From positions 186,001-250,000 of the forward strand of contig NZ_MBUA01000027.1 in assembly GCF_014332695.1 (NCBI RefSeq): a stretch of 64,000 nt of DNA, written 5' to 3'. The DNA is from Flavihumibacter stibioxidans (GTDB taxonomy: Bacteria > Bacteroidota > Bacteroidia > Chitinophagales > Chitinophagaceae). Shown here piece after piece: positions 18,562 through 28,275 of the stretch. The first letter of the stretch is position 1; each line of letters begins with the position of its first letter. Position numbers and translations under genes: made by a program. Under the pieces are notes generated by a model. That model saw only the letters and a program-made list of their open reading frames with translations. It was not told the DNA's origin and did no database searches.

Positions 18562-19569
18562 ATGAAAAAAAAAGCATCCTTAAAAGATATTGCCCAGAAA
18601 GTTGGCGTTTCAACGGCCCTGGTGTCCTATGTCCTCAATAACAAGAAAGAAGGCCGCATCAGTAAAGCGGTGGCTGAACGTATAAGGGAAGTGGCCCATG
18701 AAATGGATTACCGGACAAACCAGATCGCCCGCAGCCTGAAAACAAGGAAGACCCAGACCATCGGCCTGATCGTCGCGGATATTTCCAACCCGTTTTTTTC
18801 AAAACTGGCCCGCTTCATTGAGGACGAAGCCGATAAAAAGGGATATACAGTTATCATCGGCAGCTCAGATGAATACCAGGATAAATTCAGGAAACTGATG
18901 GATACTTTCCTGGATCGCCAGGTGGATGGACTGATCATAGCTGCCGGCGCCAAAATGGAAAAACACCTTCACTACCTGATTGATAATAATATCCCCTTTG
19001 TGCTGGTGGACCGTTACTTCCCGAAACTGCATACCAATTATGTGGCGCTGGATAATTTCGGTGCCGCTTATAAAGCCGTCAACTACCTGCTGGAAAAAGG
19101 CCGGAAACATATTGGCATGGTTGCCTATGACACGGAGTTGCATCACCTCAATGAACGAAAAAGGGGTTACCTGGCCGCCTTAAAAGACAAACAGTTTCCC
19201 ATCCTGAAGGGCCGGTTAAAGGAAGTGGCACTGGTTAATTCCGAACTGGCAATAGAGCGAGCTGTAACCGCACTGCTGGCAGGCAAACAACCGGTGGATG
19301 CCCTGCTTCTCTCATCCAGCTATATTGCCAACAGCGCAGTAAAACTGATCAATTCGCTTTCCATAAAAGTGCCCGATGAACTGGCCATCATTTCATTTGA
19401 TGAATCGGAGGCGCTGGACCTGTTTTATGCACCCATCACTTACATGAAACAGCCCCTGTGTGAAATGGCGCAACTGGCTACCAATATACTGCTGGATAGT
19501 ATCGAGAAGAACAACAAGGTCACACAGGTAAATATGGAAGCAGAACTGATCATCCGCCAATCCGCCTGA
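18562..19569 (+). CDS. LacI-family transcriptional regulator
   Basis: A 335-residue repressor: N-terminal helix-turn-helix with SLKDIAQKVGVSTALVSYVLN, hinge helix IARSLKTRKTQTIG, and a periplasmic-binding-protein-like sensor domain (VADISNPFF onward). I prefer ATG 18562 (MKKKASLKDIA), which puts the HTH at its usual position and follows an AAAGG; in-frame upstream starts at 18535 and 18469 would add residues that overlap the operator. It faces the MFS/GH43 operon, with two palindromic operators in the 224-base gap, so it probably senses a sugar released by that operon and represses both directions. The inducer is unknown. Confidence 0.9.
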   Translation: MKKKASLKDIAQKVGVSTALVSYVLNNKKEGRISKAVAERIREVAHEMDYRTNQIARSLKTRKTQTIGLIVADISNPFFSKLARFIEDEADKKGYTVIIGSSDEYQDKFRKLMDTFLDRQVDGLIIAAGAKMEKHLHYLIDNNIPFVLVDRYFPKLHTNYVALDNFGAAYKAVNYLLEKGRKHIGMVAYDTELHHLNERKRGYLAALKDKQFPILKGRLKEVALVNSELAIERAVTALLAGKQPVDALLLSSSYIANSAVKLINSLSIKVPDELAIISFDESEALDLFYAPITYMKQPLCEMAQLATNILLDSIEKNNKVTQVNMEAELIIRQSA

Positions 19570-19719
19570 TCGTTTACAGGAGTTCAGCCTGTATCTCATT
19601 AGCCTGCGCCATGGCTTGCCGGTTAAAATCCGGTGAACCGGGGCAATAATTTGCCTGCTGCATCAATTTCATTTTACTTACTTTAAGGATTGATTTTTCA
19701 ACTGTTCAAATTCAATTCA

Positions 19720-21528
19720 ATGTTTGTAAAGCAGCAGATACTTCTTCCCTTATTATTATTGTTTTCTTCCTGCCTCCTGGCCCAGTCCGTCAACAACCAT
19801 TTCAGGTTCAGGGTGTCTGTCAGCGAGCCCGAACGGAAGCTGTACGAGGTGGAACTGACCTGTAACAATCTCACACCTGGCTATAATGATTTCAGCATGC
19901 CGGTATGGATGCCGGGTTATTACCAGGTGCTGCCATACGCCGACCAGGTGGAAGGCTTCAGGGTCTCGGCAGGAACCGATACGGTCAGGTGGGAAAAGGC
20001 TGATCACAATACCTGGAGAGTGTATAACGGTAATGAACAAATGCTGAAAATCATTTACCGGGTGAAGGCTGGCAGGAATTTCGTGGCCACCAATTTCATT
20101 GACGGTGATCATGCTTTTATTGCCCCGACCGGATCGTTTCTGCACCTGGCAGGCAGGCTCAACCAGCCGGTTGAAGTTGCGGTGGCACCTTACCCCGGCT
20201 GGAAAACGGTTGCCACCGGCCTGGATAAACTGCCTGGTGACGGGCATCGCTTTACCGCCCCTGATTTTGATGTATTGTACGACAGCCCGATCCTGATGGG
20301 TAACCTGGTTGAATTCCCCTCCTTCAGTGTAAAGGGGGTACCACATTATTTCCTTGCCCACCAGCCCGGTGAACTTGATCAGGCGGCCCTGATGGCCGAC
20401 CTCAGAAAAATTGTATCAGTTTCGGTGGATATGATGAAAGATATCCCCTTCAAATCCTATAGTTTCCTGGGTATTGGTCCGGGTATGGGGGGCATCGAAC
20501 ACCTGAACTCTGCAGCAGTCAGTTTCAGTGGCAGGGGGCTTGACAACAGGGCCGGCCGCCTGCGCATGCTGAGTTTCCTCGCACATGAATATTTTCACCA
20601 CTACAATGCCAAAAGGATCCGCCCTGTTGAACTGGGCCCCTTTGATTATGATCATGGCAGCCGTACCAATATGCTGTGGGTGGCGGAAGGAGTTACCGCT
20701 TATTACGACGAACTCCTTGTCCGCAGGGCCGGGCTTATGACGGAAGAAGAATTAATTGAAAGTTTCCGGGCCAATATCGCGGCTTTTGAAGCAAAGCCCG
20801 GCAGGCTCTTTCAATCGGTTACGCAGGCCAGTTATGATACCTGGTCCGACGGACCTTTCGGAAGAACCGGTGATGCATTCAATAAAACCGTTTCCTACTA
20901 TGAGAAAGGTCCCATCCTGGCCATTATGCTTGACTTTGCCATCAGGCACCATTCATCCAACCGGTACTCGCTGGACGATGTAATGCGTAGGCTCTACAAT
21001 GATATCTATAAAAGGCAGGGCAGGGGCTATACCGAAACGGAATTCAGGGCGACCTGCGAAAAATTTGCCGGCACTTCACTGGAAGAGTTTTTCGGCTATG
21101 TATATACGGTGAAGCAGCCTGATTATAAAAAATACTTCTCCTATGCCGGACTGGATATCGACACAGCCGCTGAAAAAATTGCCGGTGCCTGGGTCGGACT
21201 GGAAACAAATTTCAGGAATGATACCCTTTTTGTTAGCAGCGTTGATTTCAATTCACCCGCCTGGGCAGCAGGCCTGGCGCCGGGAACAGCTATCCTGTCT
21301 ATAAATGGATTACCGGCGGGCAAAGATGCACTGCAGGAAATGAGTGGCCAATACCTTCCCGGCGATATAATTAAGTTCGGTGTCCTTAAAAGCAGCAAAC
21401 CGCTTTCTGTTCCGATGATCGCATCCACCCGGTTTCGCCGGAATTACCAGATCAGGAAATTCAGCACCCCAACACCCCTGCAAAGAAAAATATTCATGAC
21501 CTGGTCGGGTCTGACAGGAATCAATTAA
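19720..21528 (+). CDS. M61-family metallopeptidase with PDZ domain
   Basis: A 602-residue secreted peptidase of the glycyl-aminopeptidase (M61) group. ATG 19720 gives a clean signal peptide (LLPLLLLFSSCLLAQS); the frame opens 30 bases earlier but that adds nothing. Layout: N-terminal beta domain, catalytic domain with the zinc motif HEYFHH (near 295) and the third ligand Glu in VAEGVTAYYDE, and a C-terminal PDZ domain with SPAWAAGLAPGTAILSINGLPAG. The 150 bases before it hold no gene; it follows LacI in the same direction and lies 29 bases ahead of the PSD1 gene, so it may lead that operon. Confidence 0.9.
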   Translation: MFVKQQILLPLLLLFSSCLLAQSVNNHFRFRVSVSEPERKLYEVELTCNNLTPGYNDFSMPVWMPGYYQVLPYADQVEGFRVSAGTDTVRWEKADHNTWRVYNGNEQMLKIIYRVKAGRNFVATNFIDGDHAFIAPTGSFLHLAGRLNQPVEVAVAPYPGWKTVATGLDKLPGDGHRFTAPDFDVLYDSPILMGNLVEFPSFSVKGVPHYFLAHQPGELDQAALMADLRKIVSVSVDMMKDIPFKSYSFLGIGPGMGGIEHLNSAAVSFSGRGLDNRAGRLRMLSFLAHEYFHHYNAKRIRPVELGPFDYDHGSRTNMLWVAEGVTAYYDELLVRRAGLMTEEELIESFRANIAAFEAKPGRLFQSVTQASYDTWSDGPFGRTGDAFNKTVSYYEKGPILAIMLDFAIRHHSSNRYSLDDVMRRLYNDIYKRQGRGYTETEFRATCEKFAGTSLEEFFGYVYTVKQPDYKKYFSYAGLDIDTAAEKIAGAWVGLETNFRNDTLFVSSVDFNSPAWAAGLAPGTAILSINGLPAGKDALQEMSGQYLPGDIIKFGVLKSSKPLSVPMIASTRFRRNYQIRKFSTPTPLQRKIFMTWSGLTGIN

Positions 21529-21557
21529 ATTTAAAGGAGTCTTTGCTCTCCTTGCTT

Positions 21558-23879
21558 ATGAAGAAAAAACAATTGCTTGTACTGACTACACTGCTGGGCA
21601 TGGCATTGATTCATCATGCCTGTATGAACCGGGATGAGAAGGGGCAAAATAAACTTCCTCCAACCGTCAGTTATAATTTTCATATCCGGCCGGTACTGTC
21701 TGACAAATGTTTTAAATGCCATGGCCCGGACCTGAATAAAATGGAAGCCGGGCTTCGCCTGGACCTGCCTGAATTTGCCTATGCCCCCCTGAAGGAAACC
21801 AGGGGCGCTTTCGCGCTGGTGCCCGGAAAACCGGATGAATCCGAATTGTTCCGGCGCATCATTTCTGTCGATCCTGACTACCAGATGCCAACTCCGGATT
21901 CGCACCTGGGGACTTTGAACGAATATGAAATAGCCCTGTTCCGCAAATGGATCGAGCAGGGTGCCAAATATGAGCCGCACTGGGCTTTCCTGGCACCAAA
22001 GAAAACTTCTCTCCCGGAAATTGATCGTCCCGGGGAAGCCAGGAATGAAATCGATTATTTTATTCTGGCCAAACTCGAAGAAAAAGGCCTCGAACCCAGC
22101 CCGGAAGCCGACAGGGAGAGATTACTCAAAAGGGTTGCTTTTGACCTCACCGGACTGCCGCCTTCAGAACAATTGATGGACCAGTTCCTGGCCGACAAAT
22201 CTTCCAATGCATATGAAAAGGCAGTGGAAACCCTGATGGCATCCCCACAGTATGGGGAGAAAATGGCAGTTCACTGGCTCGATGTGGCAAGGTATTCCGA
22301 TAGTTACGGCTACCAGGATGATAATATCCGCACGCAGTGGCCCTGGCGCGATTGGGTGATCAAGGCCTTTAATGAAAATATGTCCTATGACCAGTTCCTC
22401 ACCTGGCAGATGGCGGGTGATCTGCTTCCTGGTGCCACCAAAGAGCAGGTACTGGCAACTGCCTTTTTCCGCAACCATAAATACACGGAAGAGGGCGGGG
22501 TGATTCCTGAAGAGTACCGGATTGAATACGTGCTAGATAAAACAAAGACCTATACAAAATCCATACTCGGACTTACTGCTGAATGTGCACAATGCCACGA
22601 TCATAAATATGACCCCATTTCGCAGAAGGATTATTTCAGTTTGTTTGCCTTCTTTAACAATACCTATGAATTGGGGTACGAAGGAGATGTGTCCGTTTCC
22701 AAACCGGCCAAAGCGCCTGTACTGAAATTATCGGACGTGGAATTACGGAATACACTATCCTTTATTAACCGGAAGGATACCGGGGAACTGACAATTTCGG
22801 TTATGGGTGAACGTGATACGATCCGTCCAACTTTTGTGCTGAACAGGGGCGTATATGACCAGCCGGCTGAGCAGGTTCGTCCGCTTGCCCTTACAGCCGT
22901 TATGCAATACGATACGGTGAAACTTCCCCGGAACCGGCTGGGACTGGCAAAATGGACCGTTGATAAAAATAACCCGCTTACTGCAAGGGTGTTTGTAAAC
23001 CAGGTCTGGCAAGAATTTTTTGGCAAGGGGCTGGTAAAAACCAGTGGCGATTTTGGTATGCAGGGTGAATTGCCATCGCATCCTGAATTGCTCGACTGGC
23101 TGGCGGTTGACTTTATGGAGAACGGCTGGGATATCAAACGACTGGTTAAACAACTGGTCAGCTCCGCCACTTACAGGCAATCGGCCCGGGTGATAAAAAA
23201 AGCCCTGGAGAAGGACCCGGAAAATATTTACTATTCAAGAGCTCCCCGGAATCGTCTTAAAGCGGAATTCATCAGGGATATGGTACTGTCGACCAGCGGA
23301 CTGCTGGTGCCCGTTATTGGCGGGCCAAGCGTGAAACCATATCAACCGGATGGCTTGTGGGAAAGTGCCACATCAGGTCGCGGGGTGCTGGCAACCTACG
23401 AACAGGATAAAGGCGCGGACCTTTACCGCAGGGGAATGTACACATTTATAAAACTCACTGTGCCACCCCCTTCCATGATATTATTTGATGCCAGCAACCG
23501 CGATCAGTGTGAGGTAAAAAGACTGCAGACAAATACCCCCTTGCAGGCCCTTGCCATGATGAACGATCCTACGGTACTGGAGGCATCCAGGGTTTTTGCC
23601 CAGAAATTGCTGGAGGCTGACAAAGATGCATATGCGAATATGGAAAATGCTTTCAGGCGGATACTCTGCCGGAAACCGACTTCAAAAGAACTGAACATGC
23701 TGAAGGAGTATTTTTCGCAGCAATTGGAACTGTTTGAAAAGAAACAACTCAATGCGGAAGCCACTTTGAAAGTGGGTGAATACCCCCTGAACACCAGTCT
23801 CGACAGGTCTTTGCTGGCAGCAATGATGAAGACCATCAACCTCCTGTACAACCTGGAAGAGGCCATTGTAAAATCATAA
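21558..23879 (+). CDS. PSD1 cytochrome c domain protein (DUF1549/DUF1553)
   Basis: A 773-residue exported protein of the family first noted in planctomycetes. Seen: CFKCHGPD near the N-terminus (heme-binding CxxCH), a DUF1549 region with the typical VAFDLTGLPP and HWLDVARYSDSYGYQ, a second CxxCH (CAQCHDHKYDP), and a DUF1553 region with FVNQVWQEFFGKGLVKTSGDFG and NRDQCEVKRLQTNTPLQAL. Export signal is hydrophobic; a Cys follows it but the lipobox is poor. I chose ATG 21558 (MKKKQLL) over 21543. Biochemical role is not known; relatives are always paired with DUF1501 genes, as here (2-base gap). Confidence 0.9.
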   Translation: MKKKQLLVLTTLLGMALIHHACMNRDEKGQNKLPPTVSYNFHIRPVLSDKCFKCHGPDLNKMEAGLRLDLPEFAYAPLKETRGAFALVPGKPDESELFRRIISVDPDYQMPTPDSHLGTLNEYEIALFRKWIEQGAKYEPHWAFLAPKKTSLPEIDRPGEARNEIDYFILAKLEEKGLEPSPEADRERLLKRVAFDLTGLPPSEQLMDQFLADKSSNAYEKAVETLMASPQYGEKMAVHWLDVARYSDSYGYQDDNIRTQWPWRDWVIKAFNENMSYDQFLTWQMAGDLLPGATKEQVLATAFFRNHKYTEEGGVIPEEYRIEYVLDKTKTYTKSILGLTAECAQCHDHKYDPISQKDYFSLFAFFNNTYELGYEGDVSVSKPAKAPVLKLSDVELRNTLSFINRKDTGELTISVMGERDTIRPTFVLNRGVYDQPAEQVRPLALTAVMQYDTVKLPRNRLGLAKWTVDKNNPLTARVFVNQVWQEFFGKGLVKTSGDFGMQGELPSHPELLDWLAVDFMENGWDIKRLVKQLVSSATYRQSARVIKKALEKDPENIYYSRAPRNRLKAEFIRDMVLSTSGLLVPVIGGPSVKPYQPDGLWESATSGRGVLATYEQDKGADLYRRGMYTFIKLTVPPPSMILFDASNRDQCEVKRLQTNTPLQALAMMNDPTVLEASRVFAQKLLEADKDAYANMENAFRRILCRKPTSKELNMLKEYFSQQLELFEKKQLNAEATLKVGEYPLNTSLDRSLLAAMMKTINLLYNLEEAIVKS

Positions 23880-23881
23880 AG

Positions 23882-25330
23882 ATGGAAAAAGAAGTATTGC
23901 AGCATCACCTGAATATGAACCGCCGGCGCTTTCTGTCGAAACTGAGTCTGGGCGTTGGCAGTGTGGCATTGGGGTCACTCCTGATCCCGGATCTTTTCAG
24001 CGGCAGGGTGAAGGAGGAGGAGATTATTCAGCACCTTCCGCATTTTGCCCCCAGGGCAAAACGGATCATATATCTGTTCCAGAATGGAGCTCCTTCGCAA
24101 TTGGAACTGTTCGATTACAAACCGCTTCTGCGCGAGCAGTTCGGAAAGGAGTTGCCGGCATCAATCCGGATGGGACAAAGGCTGACCGGTATGACTGCAG
24201 ACCAGACAAAATTTCCACTGGCAGGCTCCCTGTTTGATTTTTCCCAATATGGTCAGGCCAGGGCCTGGATCAGTGAACTGCTTCCCCACACTGCCGGTGT
24301 GGTGGATGACCTCTGCATCATTAAAAGCATGTTCACCGAAGCTATTAATCACGATCCTGCGCTGACTTTTTTCCAGACAGGCGCGCAGGTGGGAAACCGT
24401 CCCAGTATGGGCGCCTGGCTGAGCTATGGCCTGGGCAGCGAGAATATGAACCTTCCTGCTTACTGTGTGCTGTTGTCCAAAGGAAAGGGAAACGGGCAGG
24501 GGGTTTATTCCAAACTCTGGACCAATGGATTTCTCGATTCAGTACACCAGGGTGTCCAGTTCAGTAGTGGTGAAAATCCGGTTTTATACCTCAACGATCA
24601 CGAGGCCATAAATAAGACCGACCGCAGGAAAATGCTGGACCAACTGTCAGCATTAAACGAAGAAAATTTCAGGCAGTTCGGTGATCCCGAGATCAATGCC
24701 AAAGTGCAGCAATATGAAATGGCTTATCGCATGCAAACCGCCGTGCCGGAAGTAACCGACCTCAGCAGGGAACCTGAATCGATTGTGAAACTCTATGGAC
24801 CCGATTGTATGGTTCCCGGAACCTATGCCGCTAATTGCCTGCTGGCTAGAAAACTATCTGAGAATGGGGTGCGCTTCGTTCAACTATATCACCAGGGATG
24901 GGATGGTCACGGTAACCTGCCTGGTGAAATCCGCGGGCAATGCCTCGATACAGACCAGGCTTCCGCGGCATTGATCACAGACCTGAAGCAAAGGGGATTG
25001 CTGGATGAAACACTGGTGATCTGGGGCGGCGAATTCGGACGCACGAACTATTGCCAGGGCCCCTTGAAAAAAGATAATTACGGCAGGGATCACCATCCCC
25101 GCTGTTTCACCATCTGGATGGCCGGAGGCGGAGTAAAACCCGGTGTGTATGGTGAAACGGATGAATATGGTTATAATATCACCAGCAATCCGGTTCATGT
25201 AAACGATTTTCATGCAACGGTGCTTCACCTGATGGGCCTGAATCACGAACAACTAACCTTCAAGCATCTGGGGCGCCGGTACAGGCTTACTGATGTCGCC
25301 GGCCAGGTGGTAAAAGACATAATAAGTTAA
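23882..25330 (+). CDS. DUF1501 protein with Tat-type signal
   Basis: A 482-residue protein of the DUF1501 (sulfatase/alkaline-phosphatase-like fold) family. The N-terminus carries NRRRFLSK followed by a hydrophobic stretch, consistent with a twin-arginine signal and export folded, perhaps with a metal cofactor. Conserved blocks include QNGAPSQLELFDYKP, VIWGGEFGRTNYCQG and DHHPRCFTIWMAGGGVKPG. It starts two bases after the PSD1 gene and its stop overlaps the next start by one base (TAATG). The pair is probably one functional unit at the cell envelope; the reaction is not established for the family. Confidence 0.9.
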   Translation: MEKEVLQHHLNMNRRRFLSKLSLGVGSVALGSLLIPDLFSGRVKEEEIIQHLPHFAPRAKRIIYLFQNGAPSQLELFDYKPLLREQFGKELPASIRMGQRLTGMTADQTKFPLAGSLFDFSQYGQARAWISELLPHTAGVVDDLCIIKSMFTEAINHDPALTFFQTGAQVGNRPSMGAWLSYGLGSENMNLPAYCVLLSKGKGNGQGVYSKLWTNGFLDSVHQGVQFSSGENPVLYLNDHEAINKTDRRKMLDQLSALNEENFRQFGDPEINAKVQQYEMAYRMQTAVPEVTDLSREPESIVKLYGPDCMVPGTYAANCLLARKLSENGVRFVQLYHQGWDGHGNLPGEIRGQCLDTDQASAALITDLKQRGLLDETLVIWGGEFGRTNYCQGPLKKDNYGRDHHPRCFTIWMAGGGVKPGVYGETDEYGYNITSNPVHVNDFHATVLHLMGLNHEQLTFKHLGRRYRLTDVAGQVVKDIIS

Positions 25331-27453
25331 TGCGTAACTGGAAAACGATTCTTTTTAACCTTGTCTTTGCCTGCAACATACTTCTCCTGTTTTTTGCACT
25401 GGCCGAATATTACCTCGTGATCCCGTCATGGCTGCAGGTGGCAGGGAGGATGCATCCATTGGTTTTACATTTCCCCATTGCGATGGTGGTATTGGTGGTC
25501 GTGATGGAACTTTTGTCGGTCAGGGAGCAATCACCACTGGCCAACGAGCTGATATTACTGACTTCGTTTACAACCGGCATCAGCGCTCTGATGGGATTGC
25601 TGCTGTCCAGGGAAGAAGGCTATGATCCCGATGCCGTAGCCTGGCATAAATGGAGTGGTATCCTGTTATCCCTGGTTATGATGGGTTGGTATGCTGCCAG
25701 AAACAAATTGCGTGAAAAAAGGGAATTCCTTTTTATCGGTTCGGCTGCCGCATTGTCGCTGCTGGTGGTTACAGGTCACCAGGGTGCAGGCCTTACCCAT
25801 GGCGAGGACTTTCTTTTTGCCCCGGTGCAGGATAACAAGGCAAAGCCAGTGGTTGCACTGGAAGACGCCATGGTTTTTGATCATGTTATTAAACCAGTGC
25901 TTGATGAAAAATGCAATAGCTGCCATAATCCGCGTAAGGCAAAAGGAGAACTGGTGATGGCAACCTCTGCTGCCATCCTGAAAGGGGGGAAGAACGGTGT
26001 TTTGTGGGATACAACTGCGGCAGATTACGGACTCCTGCTTCGGCGTTTACACCTGCCCGTTGAAGATAAAAAACATATGCCACCCAAAGGCAAACCGCAG
26101 CTCACACCGGAAGAAACAGCCATCCTCTTTCACTGGATCAAATCCGGCAGTCCTATGGATAAAAAACTGGCAGACCTGGATCCCGCTGATAGTTTACGGC
26201 TACTCACGACACATCTTTTTCAGTCAGGTGCAGATGAAACATATACGTTTGAAGCGGCGGATCCGGGCACCGTTCAGCAACTTAACAATCATTACCGGGT
26301 TGTAAGCCCGGTTGCAATTGGTTCGCCGGCATTGGAAGCGCGGTTTTTCGGGGCAGCGCAATTCAGTCCTGTTCAGGTAGAAGAATTGCAAAAAGTCGGC
26401 CCCCAGCTGATTTCGCTGAACCTGGCAAATATGCCGCTTACAAACAGTGACCTGCAGCAGATATTGCAGTTTGCCAGGTTGCGTTACCTGAACTTATCCT
26501 TTACCAATATCAGCGATTCGGGACTGCAGGTGTTGCAATCGCTAAAGGAGTTAAGGGAGCTTTCATTGTCCGGAACCGCGGTGACCGTTTCCGGCCTCCT
26601 GAAACATCGCCTGCCAGTAAAAAAAATCTTTCTGTGGAACACCGGGGTGGACAACTCCGCTTTACCAGAGCTTCAGAAAGCCTATGCCGGAACAGTTATT
26701 GAAACTGGTTACCGGGGCGACAGTGTCAGCATCCGGCTCAACCCACCCATTCTCCAAAACGAAGAGCGCATTATCAGCGGACCGGTTGTGCTGGAACTGA
26801 AACATTTTATAAAAGGAGCCGAGATCCGATATACCACAGATGGGACAGAGCCTGACAGCATCAGTTCCCCTGTTTTCAAACCTGGGATGATCGTTGACCA
26901 GACCATGATTTTTAAAGCAAGGGCTTTTAAAAAGGGCTGGACCGGCAGTGAAGCGGTAACCAGGCATTTCCTGGAGGCGGGATTACGTCCTGATTCTCTG
27001 CGCTTACTCACACTCCCTGACCCGCAGTATAAAGGAAATCTTGCTGCCACCCTTTTTGACGGGGTGAAAAGCGACCTGAATTTCAGGAGCGGTAAAATCA
27101 TTGGCTATAAGGAAAAAGCGATGGATTTGCGCATGAACCTGAACCAGGCCAGGGAACTGCATTCTGTTACCCTGAGCGGACTGGTGGATGTGAGCAGTTA
27201 TATCATGCCGCCAACGGAGATCCAGTTATGGGGAGGCCTGGCTGGGGAAGAGATGAAACTGCTCGGTTCACTAAAACCACCACAACCTGCCCGGGATACG
27301 GCAGCATATGAATCCTATTATACCATAAATTTCCCGGCCCGGAAGATGGGAGCGTTGAAACTGGTGGTGAAGCAGGTGAGTTCGTTGCCCAAATGGCATC
27401 GTGGCAAAGGGGAACGGGGCTGGATTTTTTTGGATGAGATTTTTATACAGTAA
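25330..27453 (+). CDS. Membrane cytochrome c protein: DUF2231, CxxCH, LRR and chitobiase-like domains
   Basis: A 707-residue multidomain protein. Residues 1-150 hold about five membrane helices of the DUF2231 type (HPLVLHFPIAMVVLVV). A periplasmic part follows with one heme motif CNSCH near 198, a domain with MPPKGKPQLTPEE, a short leucine-rich-repeat stretch (LRYLNLSFTNISDSGLQVL), a chitobiase C-terminal-like domain (RYTTDGTEPDS) and a terminal discoidin-like beta domain. It completes the PSD1/DUF1501 operon with translational overlap. It probably anchors the complex to the inner membrane and takes electrons; that is inference. Confidence 0.85.
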   Translation: MRNWKTILFNLVFACNILLLFFALAEYYLVIPSWLQVAGRMHPLVLHFPIAMVVLVVVMELLSVREQSPLANELILLTSFTTGISALMGLLLSREEGYDPDAVAWHKWSGILLSLVMMGWYAARNKLREKREFLFIGSAAALSLLVVTGHQGAGLTHGEDFLFAPVQDNKAKPVVALEDAMVFDHVIKPVLDEKCNSCHNPRKAKGELVMATSAAILKGGKNGVLWDTTAADYGLLLRRLHLPVEDKKHMPPKGKPQLTPEETAILFHWIKSGSPMDKKLADLDPADSLRLLTTHLFQSGADETYTFEAADPGTVQQLNNHYRVVSPVAIGSPALEARFFGAAQFSPVQVEELQKVGPQLISLNLANMPLTNSDLQQILQFARLRYLNLSFTNISDSGLQVLQSLKELRELSLSGTAVTVSGLLKHRLPVKKIFLWNTGVDNSALPELQKAYAGTVIETGYRGDSVSIRLNPPILQNEERIISGPVVLELKHFIKGAEIRYTTDGTEPDSISSPVFKPGMIVDQTMIFKARAFKKGWTGSEAVTRHFLEAGLRPDSLRLLTLPDPQYKGNLAATLFDGVKSDLNFRSGKIIGYKEKAMDLRMNLNQARELHSVTLSGLVDVSSYIMPPTEIQLWGGLAGEEMKLLGSLKPPQPARDTAAYESYYTINFPARKMGALKLVVKQVSSLPKWHRGKGERGWIFLDEIFIQ

Positions 27454-27461
27454 TATTGGAC

Positions 27462-28115
27462 ATGACTAGTTACGACCAGATATTTGAAAACAATAAAAAA
27501 TGGATGGCCGAAAGGAAGGCCTCAGATCCTGCTTTTTTTGATAAGATCGCCAGGGAACAGAACCCGGATTATCTGTACATCGGGTGCAGTGACAGCCGGG
27601 TAACTGCTGAAGAGATCATGGGGGTAAATCCAGGTGAAGTTTTCGTACACCGGAATGTGGCCAACCTGGTTAACGCCACAGATCTGAATGTAATGACTGT
27701 CCTGAATTATGGGATCAGGTCACTGGACGTAAAACATATCATTGTTTGCGGGCATTATAATTGCGGCGGGGTGAAAGCTGCCATGCAGCCGGTCGATATG
27801 GGGATACTGAATCCCTGGTTCCGTAATATCCGTGATGTGTACCGGATGCATCGGAATGAGTTAAATGCCATCAATGATGAACAATTGCGGTACAACCGGC
27901 TGGTCGAATTGAATGTCCAGGAGCAGTGTATCAATGTGCTCAAACTGGCCAGCCTGCAAAAAGCCTATATCAAAACAGGTTACCCGGAAGTTCATGGCTG
28001 GGTATTTGACCTTCACACAGGCGAATTGATTGACCTGAAACTCGATTTTCCAAAACTACTGAAAGATATCATGGAGATTTACCGGTTAACGGACGATGAA
28101 ATCTGGAATAGCTGA
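27462..28115 (+). CDS. can: Beta-class carbonic anhydrase
   Basis: A 217-residue zinc enzyme interconverting CO2 and bicarbonate. The zinc ligands Cys42, His98 and Cys101 and the Asp44-Arg46 dyad (GCSDSRV, CGHYNCGG) are all present. ATG 27462 is the first ATG; a TTG six bases earlier is less likely. It lies eight bases after the cytochrome gene and is the last gene of that operon, an unusual companion that may supply bicarbonate or simply be read through. Length and motifs are normal for the E. coli Can type. Confidence 0.93.
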   Translation: MTSYDQIFENNKKWMAERKASDPAFFDKIAREQNPDYLYIGCSDSRVTAEEIMGVNPGEVFVHRNVANLVNATDLNVMTVLNYGIRSLDVKHIIVCGHYNCGGVKAAMQPVDMGILNPWFRNIRDVYRMHRNELNAINDEQLRYNRLVELNVQEQCINVLKLASLQKAYIKTGYPEVHGWVFDLHTGELIDLKLDFPKLLKDIMEIYRLTDDEIWNS

Positions 28116-28138
28116 GCCGGCACTGCCCAAATGAAAAA

Positions 28139-28160
28139 CCGGGAACTAATTAGTCCCCGG
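28139..28160 (-). terminator. Intrinsic terminator of the LuxE-like gene
   Basis: Arms CCGGGAACT and AGTCCCCGG (one mismatch) around AATT. Read on the minus strand the hairpin is followed by TTTTT (28138-28134), so it fits as terminator for the minus-strand gene ending at 28276. On the plus strand there is no T tract, though it might still slow read-through from the carbonic anhydrase gene. The remaining spacer (28161-28275) shows nothing recognisable. Confidence 0.6.
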
Positions 28161-28275
28161 TAAGTGGCTGGTAAGCAAATAAGCAGTAAGATTTGGTCAG
28201 TTGGTAGGCTGATAACACCTGCCGGATAAATAAGACTGCCAGTTATACGGTTATGCTGCTTTCGGGCAAAAAAAA

